Shown here: one piece after another, positions 9,429-17,237 of the stretch
Layout of the letters: every line of letters starts with the position of its first letter
Numbering within the stretch: the first letter of the stretch is position 1
NCBI GenBank assembly: GCA_016795245.1
Contig: JAEUIA010000022.1
Span: forward strand, 16,675-80,674
Reading direction: 5' to 3'
DNA length: 64,000 nucleotides
Origin: Planctomycetota bacterium
Lineage (GTDB): Bacteria; Planctomycetota; UBA1135; GCA-002686595
Program-made: the position numbers and the translations under genes
The notes under the pieces: generated by a model
Seen by the model: only the letters and a program-made list of their open reading frames with translations
What the model was told of the DNA's origin: nothing
Databases searched by the model: none

Positions 9429-9982
9429 TTCGCCGTCGTCCCGCTGGTCGTTCCCGCTGTCTTGCTGCTCGAGCTGTCCGCTTCCGTGTCGCCGTAGACC
9501 TGTTTCCAGGGGATCCAACGCTCGAGCACGAGTTCGTTGGGATACTCGGCGTACTTCGGGAAGGTGATCCTGATCTTCACCTTTTCGTAGGGCTCGGGCA
9601 GGTCTTCCTCTTCTTTCTGCTTCTGCAGGTCGAGTTCCTTCTGCGTGCGCGGTTTCCAGGAATCGAAGCCGCCGTTCGGATCGGACTCGACGAAAGCCTC
9701 GTCACCGACGACGACGTCGTACACGAACGCAGCGTAGCCCTGATCGGAATAGTTGCCCTGCAGACCGAGCTTGATGTCGTCCTGGTACAACCCCGACTCG
9801 ACCTGGCCGAGCGTGTAGAGCGCGAGTTCGCGCGCCAGCTTGGAATTGCGCGTGTGTGCTGCCGTGGTCTTGGCGTTGTTCAGACCCTGGAGCACGAGGA
9901 CGAGCCCGATGCCCACGATCACGATCGTGACCGCGACCTCAGCCAGCGTGAAACCGCCGCGTGCCTGCTGACGTGCGCGCAT
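9425..9982 (-). CDS. Type II secretion minor pseudopilin, GspI-like
   Basis: 185 residues from the ATG at 9982; the open frame extends upstream but the prepilin leader fixes the start. It begins MRARQQARGGFTLAEVAV, with cleavage after Gly and Glu at +5. The hydrophobic helix is followed by a domain with TRNSKLARELALYTLGQVESG, similar to the helix-rich start of GspI proteins, where tip pseudopilins make up the base of the growing pilus. A highly charged stretch (KELDLQKQKEEEDLPEP) is unusual. Its start shares a base with the stop of the gspH-like gene, and its stop overlaps the gspJ-like start. Confidence 0.8.
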   Translation of the reverse strand: MRARQQARGGFTLAEVAVTIVIVGIGLVLVLQGLNNAKTTAAHTRNSKLARELALYTLGQVESGLYQDDIKLGLQGNYSDQGYAAFVYDVVVGDEAFVESDPNGGFDSWKPRTQKELDLQKQKEEEDLPEPYEKVKIRITFPKYAEYPNELVLERWIPWKQVYGDTEADSSSSKTAGTTSGTTAK

Positions 9983-10557
9983 CAGCGGAAGTCCGCCTCC
10001 TTGGGCGGGGGGCGCGTGTAGACGCCTTCGTAGTAGTCGATCAGGCCCAAGAGACCCTGGACCTCGATCGTGTAGCGGTTTTCGTAGGGGACCTGGACCA
10101 GCACGATGGTGTGCCCCGAGGCGGTTCCGAGCGCGTCGAAGCGCACGTAGACGATGCCCTTCTTGTACTCGATGCCGTCGATCGTGATCGCCTCGAACCG
10201 CACGCTCTTCGGGAGGGGCGTCCACTGCAAGGCGAGGCGGTCTTCTTCGCCGACGGCCAGGCCGGAACCGTCCACGCGGAACGGCGTCACGACGCGGTGA
10301 CGATGCTCGTCGAGGTCGTACTGGATCTGGAAGGTCGCGTTGCGCGCGATCGCTTCCGAGCGCGTGCCCGACAGCGACGACGAAAGGATGCGCACGGCCG
10401 AGTGCAGATCCGACTTGGGCAGAATCGCGTTCCAGTTGATGCTCACGATCGTGGCGACGAGCGCCAGGATCACGAGCACGCCCATCATCTCGATCAGGCT
10501 GAACCCAGCCTGTGCTCGCGCAGCGCGGCGAGCGGACCGAGGCTGGAAGGATTGCAT
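9982..10557 (-). CDS. Type II secretion minor pseudopilin, GspH-like
   Basis: 191 residues from the ATG at 10557. The leader MQSFQPRSARRAARAQAG is longer than that of its neighbours and is cut before FSLIEMMGVLVILALVATI, again with Glu at +5. The rest is beta-rich with ARNATFQIQYDLD, a pattern found in GspH/FimT-type minor pseudopilins (SEAIARN before the beta strands). It lies third from the end of the operon, as expected for gspH. The downstream gene starts within its stop codon (TGATG), so translation is likely coupled. Confidence 0.83.
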   Translation of the reverse strand: MQSFQPRSARRAARAQAGFSLIEMMGVLVILALVATIVSINWNAILPKSDLHSAVRILSSSLSGTRSEAIARNATFQIQYDLDEHRHRVVTPFRVDGSGLAVGEEDRLALQWTPLPKSVRFEAITIDGIEYKKGIVYVRFDALGTASGHTIVLVQVPYENRYTIEVQGLLGLIDYYEGVYTRPPPKEADFR

Positions 10558-10576
10558 GGTACGTCCGCGCGCTTTT

Positions 10577-11005
10577 TCAGCCGCCGTCAACGATGCTCTG
10601 GTAATCGATGTCGGCGTCTTCGCCCTCACCGCCGAGCGACTTGTCCCGGCCCATCGTGAAGATGCGCGGCTGGGGCTGACCGGGTGACGGCGGCTCGTAT
10701 TGGTACTCCTCGTTCCACGGATCCTTGGGGACCTTGGACTGGTTCAGGTAGCGGTGGCCGTTCAAGTCGGGCTGCACCAGGCGCTCGAGGGAGTCGGGGT
10801 ACTGCCCGTTGTTCGACATCGCGAACTGATCCAGGGCGTCCTTGATGACGGTGATGTCGGCCTTGACCTTGGCCTTCTGGCCTTGGAAGAACTTCTGCCA
10901 GACGTTGGGCACGACGATCGTCGCCAGGATGCCGATGATGACGATCACGACCATCATCTCGGCCAGCGTGAAGCCTTTGCGGCGTTGGGTTTGGGAGGTC
11001 TTCAT
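10577..11005 (-). CDS. gspG: Type II secretion major pseudopilin GspG
   Basis: 142 residues, the usual size of the major pseudopilin that polymerises into the periplasmic piston. The ATG at 11005 gives a short basic leader MKTSQTQRRKG cut before FTLAEMMVVIVIIGILATI. The GspG hallmark after the helix is present: VPNVWQKFFQGQKAKVKADI, then a segment with NNGQYPDSLERLVQP and a typical PKDPWNEEYQYEPP turn. It is followed closely by the three minor pseudopilins. Confidence 0.95.
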   Translation of the reverse strand: MKTSQTQRRKGFTLAEMMVVIVIIGILATIVVPNVWQKFFQGQKAKVKADITVIKDALDQFAMSNNGQYPDSLERLVQPDLNGHRYLNQSKVPKDPWNEEYQYEPPSPGQPQPRIFTMGRDKSLGGEGEDADIDYQSIVDGG

Positions 11006-11058
11006 GTTTCGCACTCGCTTCGGCGCATCCACGGCGCCGATCTCAGGTTGATCCAGGC

Positions 11059-12321
11059 CTATTTGACCTGTCCGATCTGCAGGATGGGTAGGACGATCGA
11101 AACCACGATGTACCCGACCACAACCGCCAAAAAGATGATCATGATCGGCTCGATCACGGCGGTCATGCGCTCCGTGGCGATGTCGATCTCCTCGTCGTAG
11201 GCGATCGCGACCCGGTCGAGCATCTGCTCCAGCTCGCCCGATTGCTCGCCTACCGAGACCATGTAGCCTACCAGAGGGGGGAAGGCACCGGTCTGTTTGA
11301 GGGGGGTAGCGATGTCCGTACCCTCCAGGATGCGCACCCGGACGTGCTCGGTGGCGTCCGCGATGACCCGGTTGCCGACGACCTTGCGCGTGATCTCCAG
11401 GCTGTTCACGGCTGGGACGCCGCTCTGGAGCAGCGTCGAGAGGGTGCGCGTGAAGCGCGCCACGGCCTGCTTGCGCATCAGGTCGCCCAGGATCGGGATG
11501 CGCAAGACGGTCGTGTCCAGCCAGAGCCGGCCCTTGTCGGTCTTGTACACGCGCTCCAGGATGAAGAAGACGAGGGCGACGAGCAGGCCGGCGGCCCACC
11601 AGTAGTTCTTGAAGAGATCGCTGATGACGATCAGGATCCGCGTCGGCGTCGGCAAGGTCTGGCCCTGGTCGAGCAACATCTGCGTGATCTTCGGCACGAC
11701 GACCGTCATCAGGATGCTGACGACGATGAGGCCGATGCCGATCATCATCACCGGATAGGTGAGCGCCGACACGATCTTGCGGCGCAAGGCGCGCTGCGAC
11801 TGGAGATAGTCCGCCAGACGACGCAACACGACGTCCACGTTTCCGGTCGCTTCGCCGGCGCGCACCATGTTCACGTACAGCTCGCCGAACATCGACGGGT
11901 GATCGGACAAAGCGTCGGCCAGGGAGGCACCCTGGTTGATGCGCTCGCGGATCTCGCGGAACATCGTTTCGGTCGAGCGCTGCTCGGCCTGTTCGATCAT
12001 CGCCTTGAGCGTCTCCGCGAGCGGGATGCCCGAAGCCAGGAGCGTGCCCATCTGACGCGTCGCGCCGGTCAGGATCTCGAGGTTGCGCATGCTCGGCGTC
12101 GCGCTCGCGGCGCGCTTCCGGCGCATGTTCTCGAGGAAGCCGATCTTGACGCCCTTCTTCGTCTTCAGCGAGCGGCGCCCGCCCTTCATCTCGACGATCT
12201 CGCTGACGAGCAGGTTCTCGCGCCGCAGACGTACGCGTGCCTCGCGCGGCGTGTCGGCGTCGATCACGCCGGCTTGCACGGCACCGCCGGGAGCGTAGGC
12301 CTTGTACTCGAAGATCGGCAT
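11059..12321 (-). CDS. gspF: Type II secretion inner-membrane platform protein GspF
   Basis: 420 residues with two GspF domains (about residues 90-215 and 290-410), each carrying cytoplasmic helices followed by membrane segments; three hydrophobic helices are seen near 185, 235 and 395. The motif GIPLAETL in the first domain and SGVPAVNSLEI in the second are the family's repeated signature. The N-terminal 60 residues (FEYKAYAPGG...) match the start of GspF/PilC. It anchors the assembly ATPase GspE, encoded just upstream. Confidence 0.95.
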   Translation of the reverse strand: MPIFEYKAYAPGGAVQAGVIDADTPREARVRLRRENLLVSEIVEMKGGRRSLKTKKGVKIGFLENMRRKRAASATPSMRNLEILTGATRQMGTLLASGIPLAETLKAMIEQAEQRSTETMFREIRERINQGASLADALSDHPSMFGELYVNMVRAGEATGNVDVVLRRLADYLQSQRALRRKIVSALTYPVMMIGIGLIVVSILMTVVVPKITQMLLDQGQTLPTPTRILIVISDLFKNYWWAAGLLVALVFFILERVYKTDKGRLWLDTTVLRIPILGDLMRKQAVARFTRTLSTLLQSGVPAVNSLEITRKVVGNRVIADATEHVRVRILEGTDIATPLKQTGAFPPLVGYMVSVGEQSGELEQMLDRVAIAYDEEIDIATERMTAVIEPIMIIFLAVVVGYIVVSIVLPILQIGQVK

Positions 12322-12335
12322 GTGGGTTCAGCCTG

Positions 12336-14099
12336 TCAGTCGAGATCGAGTTGCGTGACGCGCAGGACTTCGTCCGGTGTCGTTTGTCCGGACATGACCT
12401 TCAGACGACCGTCCTCGCGCAGCGTGATCATGCCGCGCTCGACCGCGCCGCGCTTCATCTGCGCGGCGGTGGCGTTGTTCATGATCTGCGTGCGCAGCAC
12501 CTCGTCGATCGGCATGAATTCGTAGATCGCGGTCCGGCCGGCGTAGCCCGACTGGAAGCACTCGTCGCAGCCCTTGCCGAAGGCCACGCGCCCGCCCATC
12601 TGCTCGGGATCGAGGCCGACCTTGTGCAGCTTCGCAGCCCATTCGTCGTTGATCGGTCCGTAGGTGTGACAGTGCTTGCAGATCGTGCGCACCAGGCGCT
12701 GCGCGATGACGAGCACGAGCGAACTCGAGACCAGGTACGGTTCGACGCCCTGGTCGACCATGCGCTGGATCGTGCTCGGCGCGTCGTTCGTGTGCACCGT
12801 CGAGAACACCAGGTGACCCGTGAGCGCGGCGCGGATCGCGACTTCGGCCGTCTCGAGGTCGCGGATTTCGCCGACCATCATGACGTCGGGGTCTTGGCGC
12901 AGAAACGAGCGCAGACCGTGCGCGAAAGTCAGGCCCTTCTTGACGTTGACCTGCACCTGGCTGATGCCCGGCAGCGAGTATTCGACCGGGTCTTCGATCG
13001 TCAGCACGTTCTTCTGCGTGGTGTCGACCTCGCTCATGCCGGCGTAGAGCGTCGTCGTCTTGCCCGAACCGGTCGGACCGGTGACGAGGATGATGCCGTG
13101 GCTGTAGTTCAGGTACTCGCGCAGCATCGCGAGGTTCTTCGGCGCGAGCCCGATTTCCTCGAGCGTGTAGACCTTGGAGGTCTTGTCCAGGAGACGCATG
13201 ACGATGCGCTCGCCGTTCGTGGTCGGCACCGAACTGATACGCACGTCGACCTCGCCGTCGCCGATCTTGATCGTGGCGCGGCCGTCCTGCGGCAGACGAC
13301 GCTCGGCGATGTCCATCTTGCCCATGACCTTGACGCGGCTGACGATGGCGTCCTGCGCTTTGCGCGGGATCGGATCCATGTCGTAGAGGATGCCGTCGAT
13401 GCGAAAGCGCACCTGCATGCGGTCGGGGTAGCTCTGGAAGTGCACGTCCGAGGCGCGCAGCTTCAGCGCCTGGAACAGGATCGTGTTGACGAGCTTGATG
13501 ATCGGCGCCTTGTTGGCGACGTCGAGCACGTCCTCGCCTTCGTCGATCTGATCGGCGAGACCGGCGAAGTTCCCGTCTTCGGCCACGTCGGCCAGCGCTT
13601 CGTCGACGCCGTCCGCCTTGTGGCGGTACGCGCGACCGAGCAGCGTCGTGATCTCGAAGCGCGGTGCGAGCACCGGATCGATCTCGGCTCCGAGCATCGC
13701 CGACAGATCGTCCATCGGGTGCGGCTGCATCGGTGTGCAGGTCGCGACCTTGAACACGTTGTCGCCCGATGTCTCGAGCGCGACGAGGTTGTAATTGCGC
13801 GCGAAGTGCACAGGCACCACGGACACGAATTCGGCCGGCACCTGCGTCCCGTCCAGGGACTTGCGGAACTCGAATCCGAGGTGCTTGGCATAGATCGACA
13901 GCAGCGTGACTTCGTCGAGGTAGTCCTTCGCGAGGATCACGCGGTCGAGCGACTCCCCGGACGTCGCCGCGGCGCGCCGACATTCTTCGAGGCGCTCGCG
14001 CGAGAGCCCGGCGTCGACGAGCATCTCACCCAGGCTGCCGACCGCACCCGGTGCCGCAGCCTTCGGTCCGGCCATCGGAGAGTTCGGACCCGAGCTCAT
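12336..14099 (-). CDS. gspE: Type II secretion assembly ATPase GspE
   Basis: 587 residues. Domains: an N-terminal MshEN-type domain (about 20-170), an N2 domain, then the hexameric ATPase core. Walker A is GPTGSGKTTTLYAG near residue 340, with the Asp-box and Walker B in DPDVMMVGEIRD. A four-cysteine zinc site (CKHC and CDEC) sits in the C-terminal third, as in GspE and PilB. It powers pseudopilus assembly from the cytoplasm. The start overlaps the gspD stop (ATGA) and 14 bases separate it from gspF. PilB is the alternative, but the gspG-J neighbours and a gspD-like secretin favour GspE. Confidence 0.95.
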   Translation of the reverse strand: MSSGPNSPMAGPKAAAPGAVGSLGEMLVDAGLSRERLEECRRAAATSGESLDRVILAKDYLDEVTLLSIYAKHLGFEFRKSLDGTQVPAEFVSVVPVHFARNYNLVALETSGDNVFKVATCTPMQPHPMDDLSAMLGAEIDPVLAPRFEITTLLGRAYRHKADGVDEALADVAEDGNFAGLADQIDEGEDVLDVANKAPIIKLVNTILFQALKLRASDVHFQSYPDRMQVRFRIDGILYDMDPIPRKAQDAIVSRVKVMGKMDIAERRLPQDGRATIKIGDGEVDVRISSVPTTNGERIVMRLLDKTSKVYTLEEIGLAPKNLAMLREYLNYSHGIILVTGPTGSGKTTTLYAGMSEVDTTQKNVLTIEDPVEYSLPGISQVQVNVKKGLTFAHGLRSFLRQDPDVMMVGEIRDLETAEVAIRAALTGHLVFSTVHTNDAPSTIQRMVDQGVEPYLVSSSLVLVIAQRLVRTICKHCHTYGPINDEWAAKLHKVGLDPEQMGGRVAFGKGCDECFQSGYAGRTAIYEFMPIDEVLRTQIMNNATAAQMKRGAVERGMITLREDGRLKVMSGQTTPDEVLRVTQLDLD

Positions 14100-16426
14100 C
14101 GATTGCCTTCGTGCGTGGCGGACGCACCTCGGTCTTTGGACGCGCGCTCCTCGCTCTTCAGGAGATCTTCGACCTTGGCCGGATCGAGCCCGATCGCCGA
14201 GTCCTTGACCTCGCCGCGCTCGGGGCCGCGGTAGAGCGGGACCTCGAATCCGCGCATGTCGACGCCGGTGGTCTCGCGGCCGAAGGTCGGATCGATCACA
14301 CGGATGCGCGTCGCACCGATCGCGTCGGCGGCCGCCAGCTTGCGCTTGTAGGAATACTCGGCCAGGTCGGCGAAGTCATGGTCGCGCATGATGTGTGGCG
14401 TCACGAAGAAGTACAGCGTCGTCTTCGAGCCCGAAGTGCTGTTGCTGCCGAACAGGGCGCCGATGATCGGCAGATCCCCGAAGAAGGGGATCGAGCGCCG
14501 CTCCGAGCCCTTGTTGTCGGTGATGATGCCGCCGATGACCATCGTGTCGCCGTCCGGCACGTTGATCGTCGTCTGGATCGTGCGCGTCGTGCGCGGCGGC
14601 GGGATCGCGCCGCTGACCGAGCCGAGGAAGTTCGAGACCTCAAGCGAGACCATGAGTCGCAGGTAGTGCGACGCGCTGATCGTGGGGGAGATCTCCATCG
14701 TGATCCCGGCCTCGACGTACTCCTTGAAGTTCGTCTGCGTCTGGTTGCCGACGCCGCCCGTCGCGGTGATCGTCGTGGTCGGCTGTTCATCCTTGGAAGT
14801 CACCTTCGCGCTCTTGTTGTTGTTCACGAGCACGCTCGGCACGTTCAAGACGTTCGTGTCGCGGCGCGTCTTGAGCGCGTTGATCAAGATCGGCAGCGAG
14901 AAATCGTCGCCGCGCAAGATGCCGGCCGTGATGCCGCCGAGCGGTGTGCCGCCGTCCGCGCCCTGCACGAGGCGGATGTCGGGGATGCCGTCGCTGTTCG
15001 TGTCCTGGAAGGTCGAGAGGCCGAACGACGACACGCCGAACTGGCCGTTACCGCTGCCCGAGATGTCGGCCAGACCCAATTCGACCGTCAGGTTGTACGA
15101 GTCCTGGTCGGACAACTCGACGAGCGCGGTCTCGATCAGCACTTGTTCCTGGCGCTGGTCGAGGCGCCGGATCAGTTGCAGGATCTCTTCGTAGCGCGAG
15201 CGGTTGGCTGCGATCAGGAGCGAGTTGGTGGACTTGTCGGCCACGACGACGACTTCGTTGCGCGCGGCCGTCGATCCGGTCGCACCCGTGCCGCCGGGCC
15301 GGGCCTGACCGCCGGTGCCGGCGCCCGTGCTGACGCGGCTCGCATTGCGGATGAAGTCGTCGAGCGTCTTGGCCAGTTCCTCGGCGTCGACGTTGTCGAG
15401 GCTGTAGGTGTGGTAGGTGCGCTCGCCCTGGATCACCTCGACGTCGAGGCGCGCGACGAGTTCCTTGATGCGCGGCATGTCCTCGGGCATCGCCATCACG
15501 AGCAGCGAGTTCGTGCGCGAATCGACCAGGATCTTCGATTCGGCCTGACCTGTTGCGAGCGGCGCGGTCACGCCGGTATTGCTGGCTTGTTGTGCGGTAC
15601 GCGCTTGCGTGGCGCGCTTGCTGGCGTCGAGCAGGTCGGCGATCACCTCGGAGATCTCTTCGGCCGAAGCGAACTCGAGCGGCAAGACTTCGAATTCGGG
15701 CGAGACCAGATTCGTCACGCTGGAGGCGTCGTCGACGAACTTCAGCATCCGCACGATCGAAACGACGTTGCTGCCGAAGCCGGTGATGATCAGGCTGTTG
15801 CTGTTGCCGACCGGGATGATCTGTTGCGAGGTCGGATCGGTGAACATCTGCCGCATCGAGTTCGACAGGTCGCGCACGTTCGTGTGCGGCAGGTCGACGA
15901 CGGTCGTGATCGGAACGGCGGGTTGATCGGTGTACTTGTCGAGATCGCTCGCCAACACGTAGACCGCGTCCTTGCGCACGCCGGCTCCGCGGTTGCCTTG
16001 CGGCTGCGTCGACTGGATCAGGACGACCGCGAGGTGGTCGGGCCCGATCTTCGTGCAGACGTAGTCGTTGATGATCATCATGATCTGGAAGAACGGGTAG
16101 AAGTCGCTCTTCGGGATCGTCTTGTTGCCGTACATGCGCAGCGGCAATCGACCGAGCTGCGCGGCCGTCTCGATCGTGTAGGTGAAGTTGATGCCGGTGA
16201 CTTCCTGGCACTGCTTCACGAACTGCTCGAGCGTCAGCGCATCCGCACCGCCGGTCTCGTCGAAATTGAGGACGTAGAAATCGCCCGTCTGCTGGATGTT
16301 CGGGACCTTGCCGCCGGCTTGCGCGCCGCCCGGTTGGGGCTGAGCTTGGGCGGGGCGATTCGGCGCCTGGGCGAGAGCCGGAGAGGCGAGCAGGGCGAGC
16401 GCGGCGGCGAAAGCGATCATGAGCAT
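14096..16426 (-). CDS. gspD: Type II secretion outer-membrane secretin GspD
   Basis: 776 residues with an Ala-rich signal peptide (first about 20 residues). Periplasmic N domains follow, including three repeated modules that each contain a segment such as NSLIITGFGSNV, NSLLVMAMPEDM or NSLLIAANRSRY, then the secretin beta-barrel domain with VPSVLVNNNKSAKV and PDGDTMVIGGIITDN near the C terminus. These are standard secretin signatures. The start may be Met1 or Met3. It forms the outer-membrane channel of the system. It is the first gene of the operon, with the promoter expected in the divergent region upstream. Confidence 0.95.
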   Translation of the reverse strand: MLMIAFAAALALLASPALAQAPNRPAQAQPQPGGAQAGGKVPNIQQTGDFYVLNFDETGGADALTLEQFVKQCQEVTGINFTYTIETAAQLGRLPLRMYGNKTIPKSDFYPFFQIMMIINDYVCTKIGPDHLAVVLIQSTQPQGNRGAGVRKDAVYVLASDLDKYTDQPAVPITTVVDLPHTNVRDLSNSMRQMFTDPTSQQIIPVGNSNSLIITGFGSNVVSIVRMLKFVDDASSVTNLVSPEFEVLPLEFASAEEISEVIADLLDASKRATQARTAQQASNTGVTAPLATGQAESKILVDSRTNSLLVMAMPEDMPRIKELVARLDVEVIQGERTYHTYSLDNVDAEELAKTLDDFIRNASRVSTGAGTGGQARPGGTGATGSTAARNEVVVVADKSTNSLLIAANRSRYEEILQLIRRLDQRQEQVLIETALVELSDQDSYNLTVELGLADISGSGNGQFGVSSFGLSTFQDTNSDGIPDIRLVQGADGGTPLGGITAGILRGDDFSLPILINALKTRRDTNVLNVPSVLVNNNKSAKVTSKDEQPTTTITATGGVGNQTQTNFKEYVEAGITMEISPTISASHYLRLMVSLEVSNFLGSVSGAIPPPRTTRTIQTTINVPDGDTMVIGGIITDNKGSERRSIPFFGDLPIIGALFGSNSTSGSKTTLYFFVTPHIMRDHDFADLAEYSYKRKLAAADAIGATRIRVIDPTFGRETTGVDMRGFEVPLYRGPERGEVKDSAIGLDPAKVEDLLKSEERASKDRGASATHEGNR

Positions 16427-16719
16427 TCCAACTGGGCGGTTTGTGGGGCCGGCCGTAGCGCTCTATCCCGTTGATGCACCATGGGTTAGATCCTACGCTC
16501 GGGGAGCCGTGTGGCGCGCACTCTAGGTCCGCGAGATGTAGGAGTCAAACAGGCGAAACAGGGAAAGTAGCACGCCGGCTGAATCGGAGGGTTGGGACGG
16601 CGACTGGAGCGAGAACTTCCCCGACATCGGTCGCAGCCTGCGATCGGGTCATTCTTTCCTGCCTACGCGCCCGCCCGATTCCCTCCGAGCGTGCGCCATT
16701 GTATTCTCGACCGCTCGTC
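16427..16719. other. Divergent intergenic region between gspD and the EIIA-like gene
   Basis: About 293 bases with start codons facing away on both sides, so promoters for the secretion operon (minus) and the EIIA-like gene (plus) should lie here. TATTCT at 16702-16707 is a possible plus-strand -10 element. I see no conserved operator or RNA structure. The plus-strand frame is open through much of it but has no coding character. Confidence 0.5.
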
Positions 16720-17199
16720 ATGCGCCTCAGCGAACTCTTCCGAGCCGAGGACGTCCTGGTCGGCTTCGCGCCTCCCGACAAGTGGGGAGCGATCCGGCAG
16801 ATGGTCGATCATCTCGTGCAGCGCGGCCGTCTCAAGGCCGATGCGGGAGCGGTCATCACCGAAGCGGTGATCGCCCGCGAGCGTTCGATGTCGACCGGGA
16901 TGGAGCACGGCATCGCCATTCCGCACGCAGCCGTCGACGCGGTCGACAGCGTGGTCGCGTGCATGGGCATCGTGGCCGCACCCGAGGGCCTCCCGTTCGA
17001 GAGCATCGACGGCAGACCGGCGCGGGTCGTCGTCCTGCTCGTGATTCCGAAGTCGCAAAAGTTGTTGCACATCCGCACGCTCGCGGACATCGCGCGCGTG
17101 CTGCACCGCGATGCGGTGCGCGAGCAGTTGATCGCCGCCGGCACGAGCGCCGAAGCCTGGGCGGCGCTGGCCGAAGGCGACGCCGCCAAGCGCGGTTGA
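16720..17199 (+). CDS. PTS EIIA (PtsN/fructose-type) domain protein
   Basis: 159 residues, one EIIA type-2 domain. The motif STGMEHGIAIPHA places the phosphorylatable histidine at His69, as in PtsN and fructose/mannitol EIIA. Stand-alone proteins of this kind usually serve regulation rather than sugar uptake, and no EIIB, EIIC or HPr gene is nearby, so a regulatory role is likely. The ATG at 16720 is chosen because the domain begins there; the open frame extends 83 codons upstream without similarity. Confidence 0.85.
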   Translation: MRLSELFRAEDVLVGFAPPDKWGAIRQMVDHLVQRGRLKADAGAVITEAVIARERSMSTGMEHGIAIPHAAVDAVDSVVACMGIVAAPEGLPFESIDGRPARVVVLLVIPKSQKLLHIRTLADIARVLHRDAVREQLIAAGTSAEAWAALAEGDAAKRG

Positions 17200-17237
17200 A
17201 CTCGACCCTGGTCGTGGGCGCGCGCGGAAGTCCCTGG

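Noticed and set aside
12328..13983. 551-codon minus-strand frame overlapping gspE
   Set aside because: It is in a different frame from gspE, which has clear ATPase motifs; composition is Arg/Gly/Asp-rich with no domain.
16471..16719. Longer N terminus for the EIIA-like protein
   Set aside because: The extra 83 codons have no similarity and no domain; the EIIA domain starts at the ATG at 16720.
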